Source: Sphingomonas rubra
GTDB taxonomy: Bacteria; Pseudomonadota; Alphaproteobacteria; Sphingomonadales; Sphingomonadaceae
Length of the DNA stretch: 64,000 bases
Direction: 5' to 3'
Assembly: GCF_900115745.1 (NCBI RefSeq)
Contig: NZ_FOXP01000003.1
Span: 69,501 to 133,500 of the forward strand
Of the stretch, positions 39,777-51,859 are shown one piece after another. A program made the position numbers and the translations under genes. Each line of letters starts with the position of its first letter. Position 1 is the stretch's first letter. The notes under the pieces were generated by a model. That model saw only the letters and a program-made list of their open reading frames with translations, was not told where the DNA came from and did no database searches.

Positions 39777-41533
39777 TCTATCGCGTTTGGAGCACCCTGC
39801 CGACTTTCCGGGAGGTTGTGCTTGCTCCTGGGATGAACGTCATCCTTGCTGATCGAGCCGACGAGTCGAGTGACAAGGAAAGTCGTAACGGCCTTGGCAA
39901 AACCACGCTCCTGCGCATCATCCACTTTTGCCTTGGTTCCGACTTTTCTCGCGAGAAGGTGCTTACACACCCCAAGCTGAATGGTGTCGGATTTGGCCTG
40001 GAGATCGAGCTGTTTGGCCAGCGCGTTAGTGTCCTGCGTAGCACCAGCGACGCTAAATGGGTGACGGTGACGGAAGGGGCAAATCTGATACCGGAGCTGA
40101 CCCAAGCTTGCGATCTTACGGGAGAGGCAAGAATACCGGTCCAATATTGGACTGACCTATTAGGGCGCGCGATGTTCGGGCTGCCGGAAAAGGAGGTTGA
40201 GCAAAGCGCGCCTACATTCCGAGGGTTGATCGGGTATTTCGCGAGAGTAGGGCGGCAAGCCTTCAACGATCCTTTCGATTACGTTGGAAAACAGAAGGCT
40301 TGGGTAAAGCGAACCCAGATCGCGTACTTGCTTGGATTGAATTGGCGTCAAACCTATCAGTGGCACATTCTGCACACACAGCTGACGGACTCCAAGAACC
40401 TGATTGCGGCGCTAAACGCAGTAGAGGACTCTCATGGGCGCGAGTCCTTAGGAGACTTGGAAGCAACCAGCGCCGCTCTGCATCTCCGATTGGAAGGAAA
40501 GAGCCAACAGATAGCATCGTTCCGCGTCCGCGACGACTACCACTACATTGAACGTCAGCTTGGACAGACAGACCGTCAGATACATGCGCTAATCAACGAA
40601 AACTTCACCGATAGGCGTCTACTTGATCATTATCGGGAGAGCATGGACGAGCTGGGCAGCTACGTTCAAGGCACTGCAACCAACCTTTTGAGGCAAGCAG
40701 GGGCGGTATTCAAAGAGGAGAGCCTAAGAAGCATCGAGGATGTGGCCGCCTTCCATCACACGGTGTATGAACACCGGCGACAATTTCTTGAGAGCGAAAC
40801 TTCTCGCATTGCAGAGCAGATTGAGGCGAGGTCGCTCCAGATCGAACGGCTATCAGCGCGAAAGACGGAGTTCTTAAGCATCCTTTCAAAAGAGGGCGCT
40901 TTAGACACGTTCCTCGCAATACAACAGGAATACCGCGACCTGACGGCAGAGTGCGAGCGCGTGGATGCTCAACTAGAAGAACGGCGCAGATATGAGCGGC
41001 AGCGTGACTTTATCGAGCTACAAATTAGTCAACTGCGCATTGACATCCGAAATGATTTCGAGGGTCGTCAGGAAGTCACGGACGCAGCTCGTCGGTCTTT
41101 CTCGACCTACACGGGGGCGCTCTACGATCAGCCAGGGCTTCTGATCATCGAACTATCGAAGGCAGGATTGAAATTCGACGTCGCAATCAATCGGGAGGGC
41201 AGTGACGGCGTCGACCAAATGACGGTTTTTTGCTTTGACCTAACACTCGCAAACGCGTGGCGGGCTCATGCGATGAGCCCCAGCTTTCTAATACACGATA
41301 GCAGCCTATTTGCGGACGTAGACGCTCGCCAGAAAGCGCGCGCCTTGAAGCTCGCTGCGGCGGAAGCGGAGCGACTGGGCTTCCAGTACATTTGCTGCCT
41401 GAACTCTGACACGCTTCCAGTGGAGCACTTTGAAGACTTCCAAATAGAGCAGTTCGTACGCCTCCGGTTGTCCGATGCCAGCCCATCGACTCGTCTGCTT
41501 GGGATCGAATTGCCGCCGCACCTGTCCGAGTAG
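39773..41533 (+). CDS. DUF2326 SMC/RecN-like ATPase of an ABC-3C system
   Basis: A 586-residue ATPase. The Walker A is the family's unusual form, SRNGLGKTTLLRIIHFCLGS, with Lys43. A long charged helical middle (about residues 220-450, including RIAEQIEARSLQIERLSARK) is a coiled coil. Walker B/D-loop features are SFLIHDSSLFADVDARQ (about 504-520), then LGFQYICCLNSD. This is the DUF2326 architecture found as the ATPase of ABC-three-component systems thought to sense invading DNA. The ATG overlaps the MC6 stop by 4 nt. Its stop lies 109 nt before attR; that gap carries two GGCACATA repeats. Confidence 0.87.
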   Translation: MIYRVWSTLPTFREVVLAPGMNVILADRADESSDKESRNGLGKTTLLRIIHFCLGSDFSREKVLTHPKLNGVGFGLEIELFGQRVSVLRSTSDAKWVTVTEGANLIPELTQACDLTGEARIPVQYWTDLLGRAMFGLPEKEVEQSAPTFRGLIGYFARVGRQAFNDPFDYVGKQKAWVKRTQIAYLLGLNWRQTYQWHILHTQLTDSKNLIAALNAVEDSHGRESLGDLEATSAALHLRLEGKSQQIASFRVRDDYHYIERQLGQTDRQIHALINENFTDRRLLDHYRESMDELGSYVQGTATNLLRQAGAVFKEESLRSIEDVAAFHHTVYEHRRQFLESETSRIAEQIEARSLQIERLSARKTEFLSILSKEGALDTFLAIQQEYRDLTAECERVDAQLEERRRYERQRDFIELQISQLRIDIRNDFEGRQEVTDAARRSFSTYTGALYDQPGLLIIELSKAGLKFDVAINREGSDGVDQMTVFCFDLTLANAWRAHAMSPSFLIHDSSLFADVDARQKARALKLAAAEAERLGFQYICCLNSDTLPVEHFEDFQIEQFVRLRLSDASPSTRLLGIELPPHLSE

Positions 41534-41572
41534 CCGCAGTCCATGGGGCCCTTGCGCCCAGACCCTCGGGCT

Positions 41573-41591
41573 GGCACATACGGGCACATAC
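41573..41591. repeat. Candidate integrase arm-type sites, right end
   Basis: Two copies of GGCACATAC at 41573-41581 and 41583-41591, 10 nt apart (one helical turn), about 50-70 nt inside attR. They match the single GGCACATA near attL. A short GTGGC-GCT-GCCAC hairpin lies at 41628-41640, next to attR. Confidence 0.45.
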
Positions 41592-41642
41592 CCGACGGCT
41601 GAAACCCGCAGAAATCTTTGAGTGCCCGTGGCGCTGCCACAA

Positions 41643-41659
41643 TCCTCTTCTGGGCACCA
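41643..41659. repeat. attR core
   Basis: TCCTCTTCTGGGCACCA, identical to the tRNA-Leu 3' end. No tRNA body precedes it, as expected for the displaced original end. The original tRNA terminator is probably the GCCGC/GCGGC-rich hairpin at about 41693-41715. Confidence 0.9.
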
Positions 41660-41814
41660 TTTTCTATGCAAGCGCATCCACACTGATCGAGAAAGCCGCT
41701 GACAAGCGGCGCGGCTTGCGGACGAGCCTCCGCGCCCTCGCGTGCAGGCCGGCGCGCTCGAGCGGGTCGACGATGGGAACCGCGATCTCCTACAGCGCCA
41801 GCAACCGCGGATCC

Positions 41815-42321
41815 CTACAACGTCGCGGCGGCACGGGCCGCCTGATTATACTGGCCCGATAGGCGGCGCAGCAGGTCGGCCGTCGCGGACAAGGCCGCGC
41901 TGTCCGGGCCGTCGCTCTCGACCGCGGTCGCCAGCAGGCGTTCACGGATGTCGCGATACGCCGCGCAGAAGGCACGCCCGGCCTCGGTGGCGGCGACCAG
42001 CTTCTCCTTGCCCGCACGGCGCGTGGCGATCAGCCCCGCCTTTTCCAGCTTGCGGATGGCGTAGGTGACGAGGTGCGTATCCTCAATGTCCAGCACCAAG
42101 GTGATGTCGGCGATCCGCTTTGCACGATCGCGGTGGCGCACGGTGTGGAGGATCAGCACCTCCAGCGGTGCGAGCGGCTGCCCGGCGGCGGCCGCACACC
42201 GCGTCATCCAGCGCTGGTAAGCCGAGGCCGCCAGCGTCAGGCTGAATTCGAGCTCGGACAGCGCCGGAGCCGACCCGTCGGCGAGATGCGCCGAGGAAAC
42301 GATCGCACGCAGTTCCGTCAT
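41815..42321 (-). CDS. MarR-type winged-helix regulator
   Basis: A 168-residue protein, MTELRAIVSSAHLADGSAPA. The core (PLAPLEVLILHTVRHRDRAK, RIADITLVLDIEDTHLVTYA, IRKLEKAGLIATRRAGKEKL) is a MarR/HTH_27 winged helix. It is divergent from the 5-oxoprolinase gene with a 99-nt AT-rich shared region, so it probably controls that gene. The ATG at 42321 lacks a strong site, but the family N-terminus fits. Longer in-frame readings upstream overlap the oxoprolinase gene and are not real. Confidence 0.85.
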   Translation of the reverse strand: MTELRAIVSSAHLADGSAPALSELEFSLTLAASAYQRWMTRCAAAAGQPLAPLEVLILHTVRHRDRAKRIADITLVLDIEDTHLVTYAIRKLEKAGLIATRRAGKEKLVAATEAGRAFCAAYRDIRERLLATAVESDGPDSAALSATADLLRRLSGQYNQAARAAATL

Positions 42322-42420
42322 TCCCGCCCCCTCCGTCCTGGCGCGAAGCTCACCTTGGCATCGGCATGTGCCGGCATGTATATAACGATTCGTCGATGAT
42401 TTGTAGATGAGGTGATCGCA

Positions 42421-45990
<3,570 letters not shown>

Positions 45991-46052
45991 TCGCCGGGCG
46001 GGCGGCCGGCCGTCACCTTCCCTGCCGGTGCGATCCCGGCTAACGCGGCGCG

Positions 46053-46706
46053 GTGAGCACGCCACCCGCACAGCCGACCGGATCGGGGCAACGCCCGCTG
46101 CGCATCGGCGACGTCGCACCGGGCTTCTCGGCGCGGTCGACCATGGGCGACGTGTCGCTGCGCGATTATCGCGGACGATGGCTGATCCTCTTCTCGCACC
46201 CCGCCGATTTCACGCCGGTCTGCACCAGCGAGTTCGTCGCCCTCGCCCGCGCTGCCGATGCCTTCGCGGCGCAGGATTGCGCGCTCCTGGGCCTGTCGGT
46301 CGACAGCCTCTACTCGCACCTCGCCTGGATCGCGGCGATCCGCGAGCGGTTCGGCGTCGCGATCCCCTTTCCGATCGTCGAGGACCCCTCGATGGCGGTC
46401 GGCGCGGCCTATGGGATGATCGAGACGGGCGCCGCCGACAGCGCCTCGGTCCGCGCGGTCTATTTCATCGATCCCGAGGGCGTGATCCGCGCGATGACCT
46501 GGTATCCGCTGTCGGTCGGGCGCTCGGTGGAGGAGATGCTGCGGCTGCTGTCGGCGCTGCGCCGCACCGCCGCGGGCGACGTGCTCGCGCCCGAGGGTTG
46601 GCGACCGGGGCAGGATCTGCTGCTGCCGGCTCCACAGGATGCGACGGCGCTCGCCGACCTCCACGGCGACGAACCGTGGTTCTACCGCCGCCGACCGGAC
46701 GCATGA
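46053..46706 (+). CDS. 1-Cys peroxiredoxin (Prx6 type)
   Basis: Reduces hydrogen peroxide and organic peroxides in the cytoplasm. The 217-residue protein has the peroxidatic Cys57 in FSHPADFTPVCTSEFVALAR, followed by LLGLSVDSLYSHLAWIAAI and the Prx6-type long C-terminal domain (YFIDPEGVIRAMTWYPLSVG, then PEGWRPGQDLLLPAPQ). No resolving CP-type cysteine is evident, fitting the 1-Cys class. It is read from a GTG. Its stop overlaps the ArsR start (ATGA), a pairing seen in sulfur- and redox-stress operons. Confidence 0.93.
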   Translation: MSTPPAQPTGSGQRPLRIGDVAPGFSARSTMGDVSLRDYRGRWLILFSHPADFTPVCTSEFVALARAADAFAAQDCALLGLSVDSLYSHLAWIAAIRERFGVAIPFPIVEDPSMAVGAAYGMIETGAADSASVRAVYFIDPEGVIRAMTWYPLSVGRSVEEMLRLLSALRRTAAGDVLAPEGWRPGQDLLLPAPQDATALADLHGDEPWFYRRRPDA

Positions 46707-47086
46707 CGGTCCCGCTGTCCCGCGACCGTGCCGCAGACGCGGCCGAGCGGTTGCGCGCCTTCGCCCAGCCGCAGCGGCTGATGATCCTGTCGGCGCTGGT
46801 CGGCCGCGAGCTGGCGGTGGGAGTGATCGACGCCGAGACCGCGATCGGCCAGCCCGCGCTCAGCCAGCAGCTCGCCGAGTTGCGCCGCGCCGGCCTGGTC
46901 GCGACCCGGCGGGAATCGAAGCAGGTGCTGTATCGCCTCGCCGACGATCGCACCGCCGCGATCGTCCGCTTCGTCGCGGCGGTCTTCGGCGGCGACGCCG
47001 CACCGCACGACGCGATCGACGCACCCGCGCAACCGGCGCCCGGCGGCACCCGCTCCGCCGCCATGTTCGCGGTCATCGACCGGTAG
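46703..47086 (+). CDS. ArsR-family repressor lacking sensor cysteines
   Basis: A 127-residue winged-helix protein. ERLRAFAQPQRLMILSALVG, AIGQPALSQQLAELRRAGLV and ATRRESKQVLYRL follow the ArsR/BigR pattern. BigR/SqrR proteins sense persulfides through two cysteines, one in the position seen here as MILSAL. This protein contains no cysteine at all, so it must sense something else or be constitutive. It is coupled to the peroxiredoxin gene and convergent (14-nt overlap) with the TSUP gene. Candidate target: the palindromes at 49341-49371. Confidence 0.85.
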   Translation: MTVPLSRDRAADAAERLRAFAQPQRLMILSALVGRELAVGVIDAETAIGQPALSQQLAELRRAGLVATRRESKQVLYRLADDRTAAIVRFVAAVFGGDAAPHDAIDAPAQPAPGGTRSAAMFAVIDR

Positions 47087-47840
47087 AGCGCCACAGGATA
47101 TAGCCGGCCACCGTGAAGACCAGGCACGCGAACAGCGTCCGCAGGCGCCCCGTCGTGTCCGACAGCCGCCGTGCCGCGGCGACGCCGGCCACACCGCCCA
47201 TCACGCCGCCGCACACGAAGATCGCGGCCAGCGGCCAGTCGATCCAGCCCGACAGCGCGTAGTTCACCGCCGTGGTGACGCCGAACGCCGTCACCGCGAC
47301 GAGCGAGGACCCGACCGCGTTCAGCATCGGCATTCCCGTCGAGGCGATCAGCCCCGGCACGATCAGGAAACCGCCGCCGATCCCGAAAAAGCCCGACACC
47401 GCGCCCGTGCCGAATCCGTAGCCGAGCACGCGCGGCGCATTGTCACGGTTGCAGTCCGCGCCGGGATCGCCTGCATTGCCGCGCCCACGCAGCATCAGCA
47501 CCCCGACGGCCACCATCACCAGCGCGAACAGCGCCAGCAGCCGCTGCCCGTCGATCTGCTTGCCCAACGTCGATCCGCCCAGTGCTCCCACCACGCCCGT
47601 TCCGGCATAGAGCGCGGCACAGCGCCACTTCACCGTCCCTGCCCGCGCGTGCGCGATCAGGTTGCCACCGGCATTCGCCGCCACCGCCAGCGCGCTCGTG
47701 CCGATCGCGACGTGCGGGTTGGCGACACCGACAACGTACACCATCAGCGGCACCGCCAGGATCGACCCGCCGCCCCCGACCAGCCCCAGCGTGAAGCCGA
47801 CGCCGCTGCCCGACAATGCGCCGAGCAGCAGCTGGGTCAC
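47073..47840 (-). CDS. TSUP-family sulfur-compound exporter
   Basis: A 255-residue inner-membrane protein with about eight hydrophobic segments. The two TSUP repeats are visible as GFTLGLVGGGGSILAVPLMV and GAVSGFFGIGGGFLIVPGLI. TSUP (TauE/SafE) proteins move sulfite, sulfonates or related anions. The GTG start overlaps the stop of the upstream SQR-like fragment (GTGA), so they were one operon with the MBL hydrolase: oxidation of sulfide, dioxygenation of persulfide, export of sulfite. Confidence 0.88.
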   Translation of the reverse strand: MTQLLLGALSGSGVGFTLGLVGGGGSILAVPLMVYVVGVANPHVAIGTSALAVAANAGGNLIAHARAGTVKWRCAALYAGTGVVGALGGSTLGKQIDGQRLLALFALVMVAVGVLMLRGRGNAGDPGADCNRDNAPRVLGYGFGTGAVSGFFGIGGGFLIVPGLIASTGMPMLNAVGSSLVAVTAFGVTTAVNYALSGWIDWPLAAIFVCGGVMGGVAGVAAARRLSDTTGRLRTLFACLVFTVAGYILWRSTGR

Positions 47841-48482
47841 GCGCCCCGCCCCGGATGCGCGGCCGGTGCGGCGAGCCACTCCCGCCCCTTCAGCATCGCG
47901 TTCCAGTACAGCCACGGCAGCAGCCGGCTCTTGAGCTGCCACGCCAGCCGCGTCGGCCGCGTCCCGTCGAGCAGCCAGCGCGGGAAGGACGGCGTCAGCG
48001 TGCCGCCATAGCCAAATTCGGCCAGCACGATCCGTCCACGCTCCACCGTCAGCGGACAGGAGCCATAGCCGTCATAGGCGGCCGCGGGCCGGTCGCCGTC
48101 GAGCAGCGCCAAGACGTTGGCGGCGGCGACCGGCGCCATCTTGCGTGCGGCGGCGGCGGTCTTGGCGTTGCTGGTGCCCGCGACGTCGCCGACCGCGAAC
48201 ACGTTGGCGAAGCGCGGATGCGCGAGGGTCGCGGGATCGACGTCCACGAAGCCGCCCGCCCCGGCCAGCGGACTGGCCGCGATCACCGCCGGCGCGACCT
48301 GCGGCGGGCAGACGTGGAGCATGTCGAACCGCTCTTCCGTCCGCTCGACCGCGCCGTCGGCGCCGGCCCGCTCGAACGTCGCGACCCTGGCGGGGCCGTC
48401 CACCGCCACCAGCTTCGATCCCAAGCGCAGATCGATGCCGTAGCGCTCGACGTAGCGCATCAGCGCGGGGACAAACGGCCGG
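47837..48482 (-). pseudogene. Sulfide:quinone oxidoreductase-like gene, N-terminal half deleted
   Basis: Only the C-terminal part is recognisable: FVPALMRYVERYGIDLRLGS, LVAVDGPARVATFERAG, LAHPRFANVFAVGDVAGTSN (FAD-binding second signature), AAYDGYGSCPLTVERGRIVL and PWLYWNAMLKGREWL. These match SQR/type II NADH dehydrogenase-like flavoproteins. The FAD-binding GxGxxG N-terminus (about 180 residues) is missing; directly upstream is the end of the MBL gene in another frame. The MBL stop overlaps an in-frame ATG at 48460 (TGATG), so a 207-residue fragment could still be made but cannot bind FAD normally. Confidence 0.8.
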
Positions 48483-49332
48483 CGTCGATGTTCACCTGCA
48501 CCGCGGCGAGCATCAGCGCCGGCATCTTCAGCGTCGCGTCCCGCGCCTGCCGCATCGCGACGAACTCGTCCTCGCCGCGATCGCCCCCGACGTGCAGGTT
48601 GTCCGCGCGCTGCTGCGCGACGGTCGATTCCCACGCCGGTCCCCGGCCCTCGGGCGGGTAGTCATGGCAATGCAGCAGCCGCGTCTCCGCCGGCAGCGAC
48701 AGCAGCCGCCGGATCGAGCGGTAGAGCGCATGCGCGTCGCCGCCGGGAAAGTCGGCGCGCGCCGTTCCCACGTCCGGCATGAACAGCGTGTCGCCGGTCA
48801 GCACGACGTCGCCGACCACGAAGGCGGTGTCCGCCGGCGTATGCCCGGGCACGTGCATCGCCATGCCGTCGAGCGTGCCGAGCGCGAAACGGGCGCCGTC
48901 CGCGAGCAGGACGTCGAAGTCGGCCTCGCCCTCCGCGTCGCGGCCGTACAGGTCGGCGAACCGGCGCCGCACCTCGACTACCCCCGCCCCCATCACGATC
49001 CGGCCACCCAGCCGCTCGCGCAGCAGCGTGGCAGCGGAGAGGTGATCGGCATGGACGTGGGTCTCGACGATCCACCCGACGGTCAGGTCGTGCTCCGCGA
49101 CATAGGCCGACAGCACGTCGGCGCTCGCGGTCGAGACCCGTCCCGCCGCCGCATCGAAATCGAGCACCGGATCGACGATCATCGCCGCGCGGGTCGCTCG
49201 GTCGTGCAGCACGTGGCTGACGCTGGCGGTCGCGGAATCGAAGAAGCTGGCGACGGCCGGCCGTTGTGGAAGGTCGTCCAGAGCGGCACGGACAATCGCG
49301 GTTGCGGCTTGCAGCGGATCGGCAGGGGTCAT
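48460..49332 (-). CDS. MBL-fold hydrolase (persulfide dioxygenase-like), C-terminus truncated
   Basis: A 290-residue metallo-beta-lactamase-fold protein. WIVETHVHADHLSAATLLRE carries the HxHxDH metal motif, MHVPGHTPADTAFVVGDVVL the next His, DTLFMPDVGTARADFPGGDA and LLHCHDYPPEGRGPAWESTV the remaining ligands. This is the ETHE1/Blh-type persulfide dioxygenase pattern. The chain ends LAAVQVNIDAGRLSPR; relatives continue about 20 residues after NxxAGRLP. The lost tail coincides with the deletion that removed the start of the SQR gene. It is probably still folded, as all metal ligands are present. Confidence 0.87.
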   Translation of the reverse strand: MTPADPLQAATAIVRAALDDLPQRPAVASFFDSATASVSHVLHDRATRAAMIVDPVLDFDAAAGRVSTASADVLSAYVAEHDLTVGWIVETHVHADHLSAATLLRERLGGRIVMGAGVVEVRRRFADLYGRDAEGEADFDVLLADGARFALGTLDGMAMHVPGHTPADTAFVVGDVVLTGDTLFMPDVGTARADFPGGDAHALYRSIRRLLSLPAETRLLHCHDYPPEGRGPAWESTVAQQRADNLHVGGDRGEDEFVAMRQARDATLKMPALMLAAVQVNIDAGRLSPR

Positions 49333-49340
49333 AACTTTTA

Positions 49341-49371
49341 TTTACGTAAATGTGTAACTATGTAGATAGTT
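49341..49371. promoter_or_regulatory. AT-rich palindromes upstream of the MBL gene
   Basis: TTTACGTAAA at 49341-49350 and AACTAT-GTAG-ATAGTT at 49356-49371, in an otherwise GC-rich region between the MBL gene and the divergent trxB remnant. ArsR/BigR-type repressors bind such AT-rich dyads, so this is a candidate operator for the nearby ArsR protein. Confidence 0.5.
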
Positions 49372-49390
49372 CAGTGAAGGGGAGGGATGG

Positions 49391-49801
49391 ATGCACGGCG
49401 AGGTCCTGATCCTGGGCTCGGGCCCGGCGGCGCACATGACAGCCGTCTGCACCACGCGCGCGGTGCTGGAGCCGCCGCTGGTCACGGACATGCAGCCGGG
49501 CGGCCAGCTGACGATCGCGACCGATGTCGAGAACTGGCCGGGCACGTCAGCGTCACCGGCCCCGCGCTGATGGCGCGAATGGGCGCCCACGCCGACTCGG
49601 TCGGCACGCGGACGGTGACGGACACGTCGTCCGCGTCTACCTGGGCCAGCGGCCCATTATCGCGATCGGCGACGGCGGCACGGGTAACGCCGGCGACGTG
49701 CTGGTGATCGCGACGGGCGCCACGCCCCCAGCGCGGGCGGCGTCCCCACCCAGCCGCTCGGCGTGGCGGTGGAGATCGATGCGGTGGTCGCCGTCCGCTG
49801 A
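49391..49801 (+). pseudogene. Decayed thioredoxin reductase (trxB-like)
   Basis: Starts [20 protein letters not shown] (FAD motif with AGLTA changed to AAHMTA) and has [20 protein letters not shown]. It then stops, while similarity continues in a second frame ([20 protein letters not shown]) and a third (IIAIGDGGTGNAGDVLVIAT, then GATPP), ending around the TGA at 49799-49801. At least two frameshifts and loss of the central NADPH domain and CxxC site mean it is dead. It lies divergent from the damaged MBL/SQR genes and just before the M3 peptidase. Confidence 0.8.
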
Positions 49802-49840
49802 GCGGAGGAACGGCGGACAGGCTTGGAGAGGATGACAAAG

Positions 49841-51859
49841 ATGACGACGATTGTTTTCGACGACCCGCGGGCGCTCTCGCCGTTCGACGCGATCACGCCC
49901 GATACGATCGGCTCCGCCCTCGATGCCGCGCTCGCGGCGCACGCGCTCGTCGTCGACCGGCTGGTGGGCGAGCGCCCGACGGACTTCGCCACGGTCTGGC
50001 TGCCGCTGGAAGCGGCCGACGACCGGATCAGCGCCGTCTGGTCGGCCGCCAGCCATCTTCATCGCGTCGCGAATACCCCCGAGTTGCGCGCAGCCTATGC
50101 CGCCGGCGAGCAGCGGCTGACGGACTATCAGACCAATGTCGGCCAGAACCGCGCGCTCTACGACGTCCTGGTCGCACTGACGGCGACGCCCGGCTTCGCC
50201 GACCTGCCGGTCGCGGATCGCGTCGCCGTCGAGCATTCGGTCCGCGATTGCAAATTATCGGGCGTGGCGCTGGACGATGACGCGCGCGACCGGTTCAAGG
50301 CGATCGTCGTCGAGCTGGCCCAGATGCAGACCGACTTCGATGCCGCGGTCCTCGACGCCACCGAGGCGTGGAGCGAGCTCGTGACCGACGAGGCGATGCT
50401 GTCCGGGCTGTCGGATGCCAGCAAGGACATGCTGGCGGGTGCGGCGAACGCGACGGGAAAGAAGGGGTGGCTGGTCACGCTGCAAGGGCCGAGCGTCGGC
50501 GCGATCATGGCGTTCGCCGAGGATCGCGACCTGCGCGCACGGGTCTATCGCGCCTACGGCACCCGTGTCTCGGACCAGGGCCCCGACGCGGGACGCTTCG
50601 ACAACGGTCCGCGGATCGCGCGCATCCTCGAACTCCGCCACGAGGCGGCCCGGCTGCTCGGTTTTCCCGACCCAGTCGCCTGGTCGCTCGAGACCAAGAT
50701 GGCGCCGAACGCGGGCGAGGTCCTCGCCTTCCTGCGCGACCTCGCGGCCCGTGCCAAGCCGGCGGCGACGCGCGACCATGAGGACCTGAAGACCTTCGCC
50801 GCGCAGGAGCTGGGCATCGCCGACCTCCAGCCCTGGGATGTCGGCTTCGCCGCCAACCGGCTGCGTCAGGCGCGCTACGACGTCGACGAGCAGGCGGTGC
50901 GCGCCTATTTCCCGGTGGAGCGGGTCATGGCCGGCTGGCAGGTCTTGCTCGAACGGCTGTTCGGCATCCGCCTGTCCGAGCGCGACGACGTGGCATTGTG
51001 GCATCCGGACGCGCGCTATTTCGACGTGATCGATGCCGCCGGAGAGGTGATCGCGGGCGTCTACCTCGACCTGCATGCGCGCACCGGAAAGCTGGGCGGC
51101 GCCTGGATGGACCAGGCGCGTCCCCGGCTGGGCGGCGGCACGGTGCCGGTGGCGCACCTCGTCTGCAACTTCGCGCCCCGCGGCGGGGCGACCCCGTCGC
51201 TGCTGAGCCACGCCGACGTCGTGACGCTGCTGCACGAGACCGGCCACGTCCTTCATCACCTGTTCACGCGCGTGGAGCGTCCTTCCATCGCGGGGACCAG
51301 CGGCTTCGAATGGGACGCGGTCGAGCTGCCGAGCCAGCTGATGGAGGATTTCGCCTGGGACCGCGACGTGCTGACCGGCATGTCGGGTCATTGCGAGACC
51401 GGCGAGCCGCTGCCCGCCGACCTCTACGCGCGGATGCTCGCGGCCCGGCGCTTCCAGTCCGGCCTGGCGATCGTCCGGCAGGTGGAGTTCGCGCTGTTCG
51501 ATCTGCTGCTCCACCTGGGGACGATGGGATCGGATCCGATGGAGGTGGTGGAGGCGGTGCGCGACGAGGTGTCGGTGATCCGCCCGCCCGAATGGCATCG
51601 CTTCCCCCACGCGTTCAGCCACATCTTCGCGGGCCCCTATGCGTCGGGCTATTACAGCTATCTGTGGGCGGAGGTGCTGGCCGCCGACGGCTTCCAGGCG
51701 TTCGTCGAGGCCGGGCTGGTTGATCGCGCGACCGGCGACCGGTTGCGCGCCGAGGTGCTGTCGCGCGGGGCAACGCGTCCCGCGCGCGAGAGCTTTCGCG
51801 CGTTCCGCGGGCGCGATGCCGACCCGCAGGCGATGCTCCTGCGCCACGGGCTCGCCTGA
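49841..51859 (+). CDS. M3-family zinc metallopeptidase (Dcp/oligopeptidase A type)
   Basis: A cytoplasmic oligopeptide-degrading enzyme of 672 residues. The zinc site is [20 protein letters not shown] (HExxH), with the third ligand Glu about 30 residues on, in [17 protein letters not shown]. Further M3 features are [16 protein letters not shown] near residue 410 and [20 protein letters not shown] near 600. Whether it acts as dipeptidyl carboxypeptidase or oligopeptidase A is not clear. ATG 49841 is chosen, with GGAGAGG about 9 nt upstream; ATG 49832 would sit against that site. The stop shares one base with the next ATG (TGATG). Confidence 0.93.
   Translation: MTTIVFDDPRALSPFDAITPDTIGSALDAALAAHALVVDRLVGERPTDFATVWLPLEAADDRISAVWSAASHLHRVANTPELRAAYAAGEQRLTDYQTNVGQNRALYDVLVALTATPGFADLPVADRVAVEHSVRDCKLSGVALDDDARDRFKAIVVELAQMQTDFDAAVLDATEAWSELVTDEAMLSGLSDASKDMLAGAANATGKKGWLVTLQGPSVGAIMAFAEDRDLRARVYRAYGTRVSDQGPDAGRFDNGPRIARILELRHEAARLLGFPDPVAWSLETKMAPNAGEVLAFLRDLAARAKPAATRDHEDLKTFAAQELGIADLQPWDVGFAANRLRQARYDVDEQAVRAYFPVERVMAGWQVLLERLFGIRLSERDDVALWHPDARYFDVIDAAGEVIAGVYLDLHARTGKLGGAWMDQARPRLGGGTVPVAHLVCNFAPRGGATPSLLSHADVVTLLHETGHVLHHLFTRVERPSIAGTSGFEWDAVELPSQLMEDFAWDRDVLTGMSGHCETGEPLPADLYARMLAARRFQSGLAIVRQVEFALFDLLLHLGTMGSDPMEVVEAVRDEVSVIRPPEWHRFPHAFSHIFAGPYASGYYSYLWAEVLAADGFQAFVEAGLVDRATGDRLRAEVLSRGATRPARESFRAFRGRDADPQAMLLRHGLA

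Larger units (their letters stand above)
33227..41659. mobile_element. Integrative element (defence island) in tRNA-Leu, about 8.4 kb
   Basis: Bounded by a 17-bp direct repeat: the tRNA-Leu 3' end at 33227-33243 and its copy at 41643-41659. A tyrosine integrase begins 88 nt inside the left end. The tRNA stays intact because the element brings the replacement 3' end. Cargo, in order: integrase, wHTH-like gene, damaged small gene, truncated serine recombinase, DUF2321 / TIR / GrlR-like operon (minus strand), recombinase tail, HNH / MC6 / DUF2326 operon (plus strand). The cargo from about 36.7 to 41.5 kb is visibly richer in A/T than the flanking chromosome, supporting transfer. I see no replication, packaging or conjugation genes, so mobility probably depends on the integrase plus helpers. 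Confidence 0.88.

Noticed and set aside
47943-48634. Upstream extension of the SQR-like frame to 48634
   Set aside because: Beyond 48482 the frame runs out of phase through the MBL gene and is Arg-rich noise; only the part after FVPALM is homologous.
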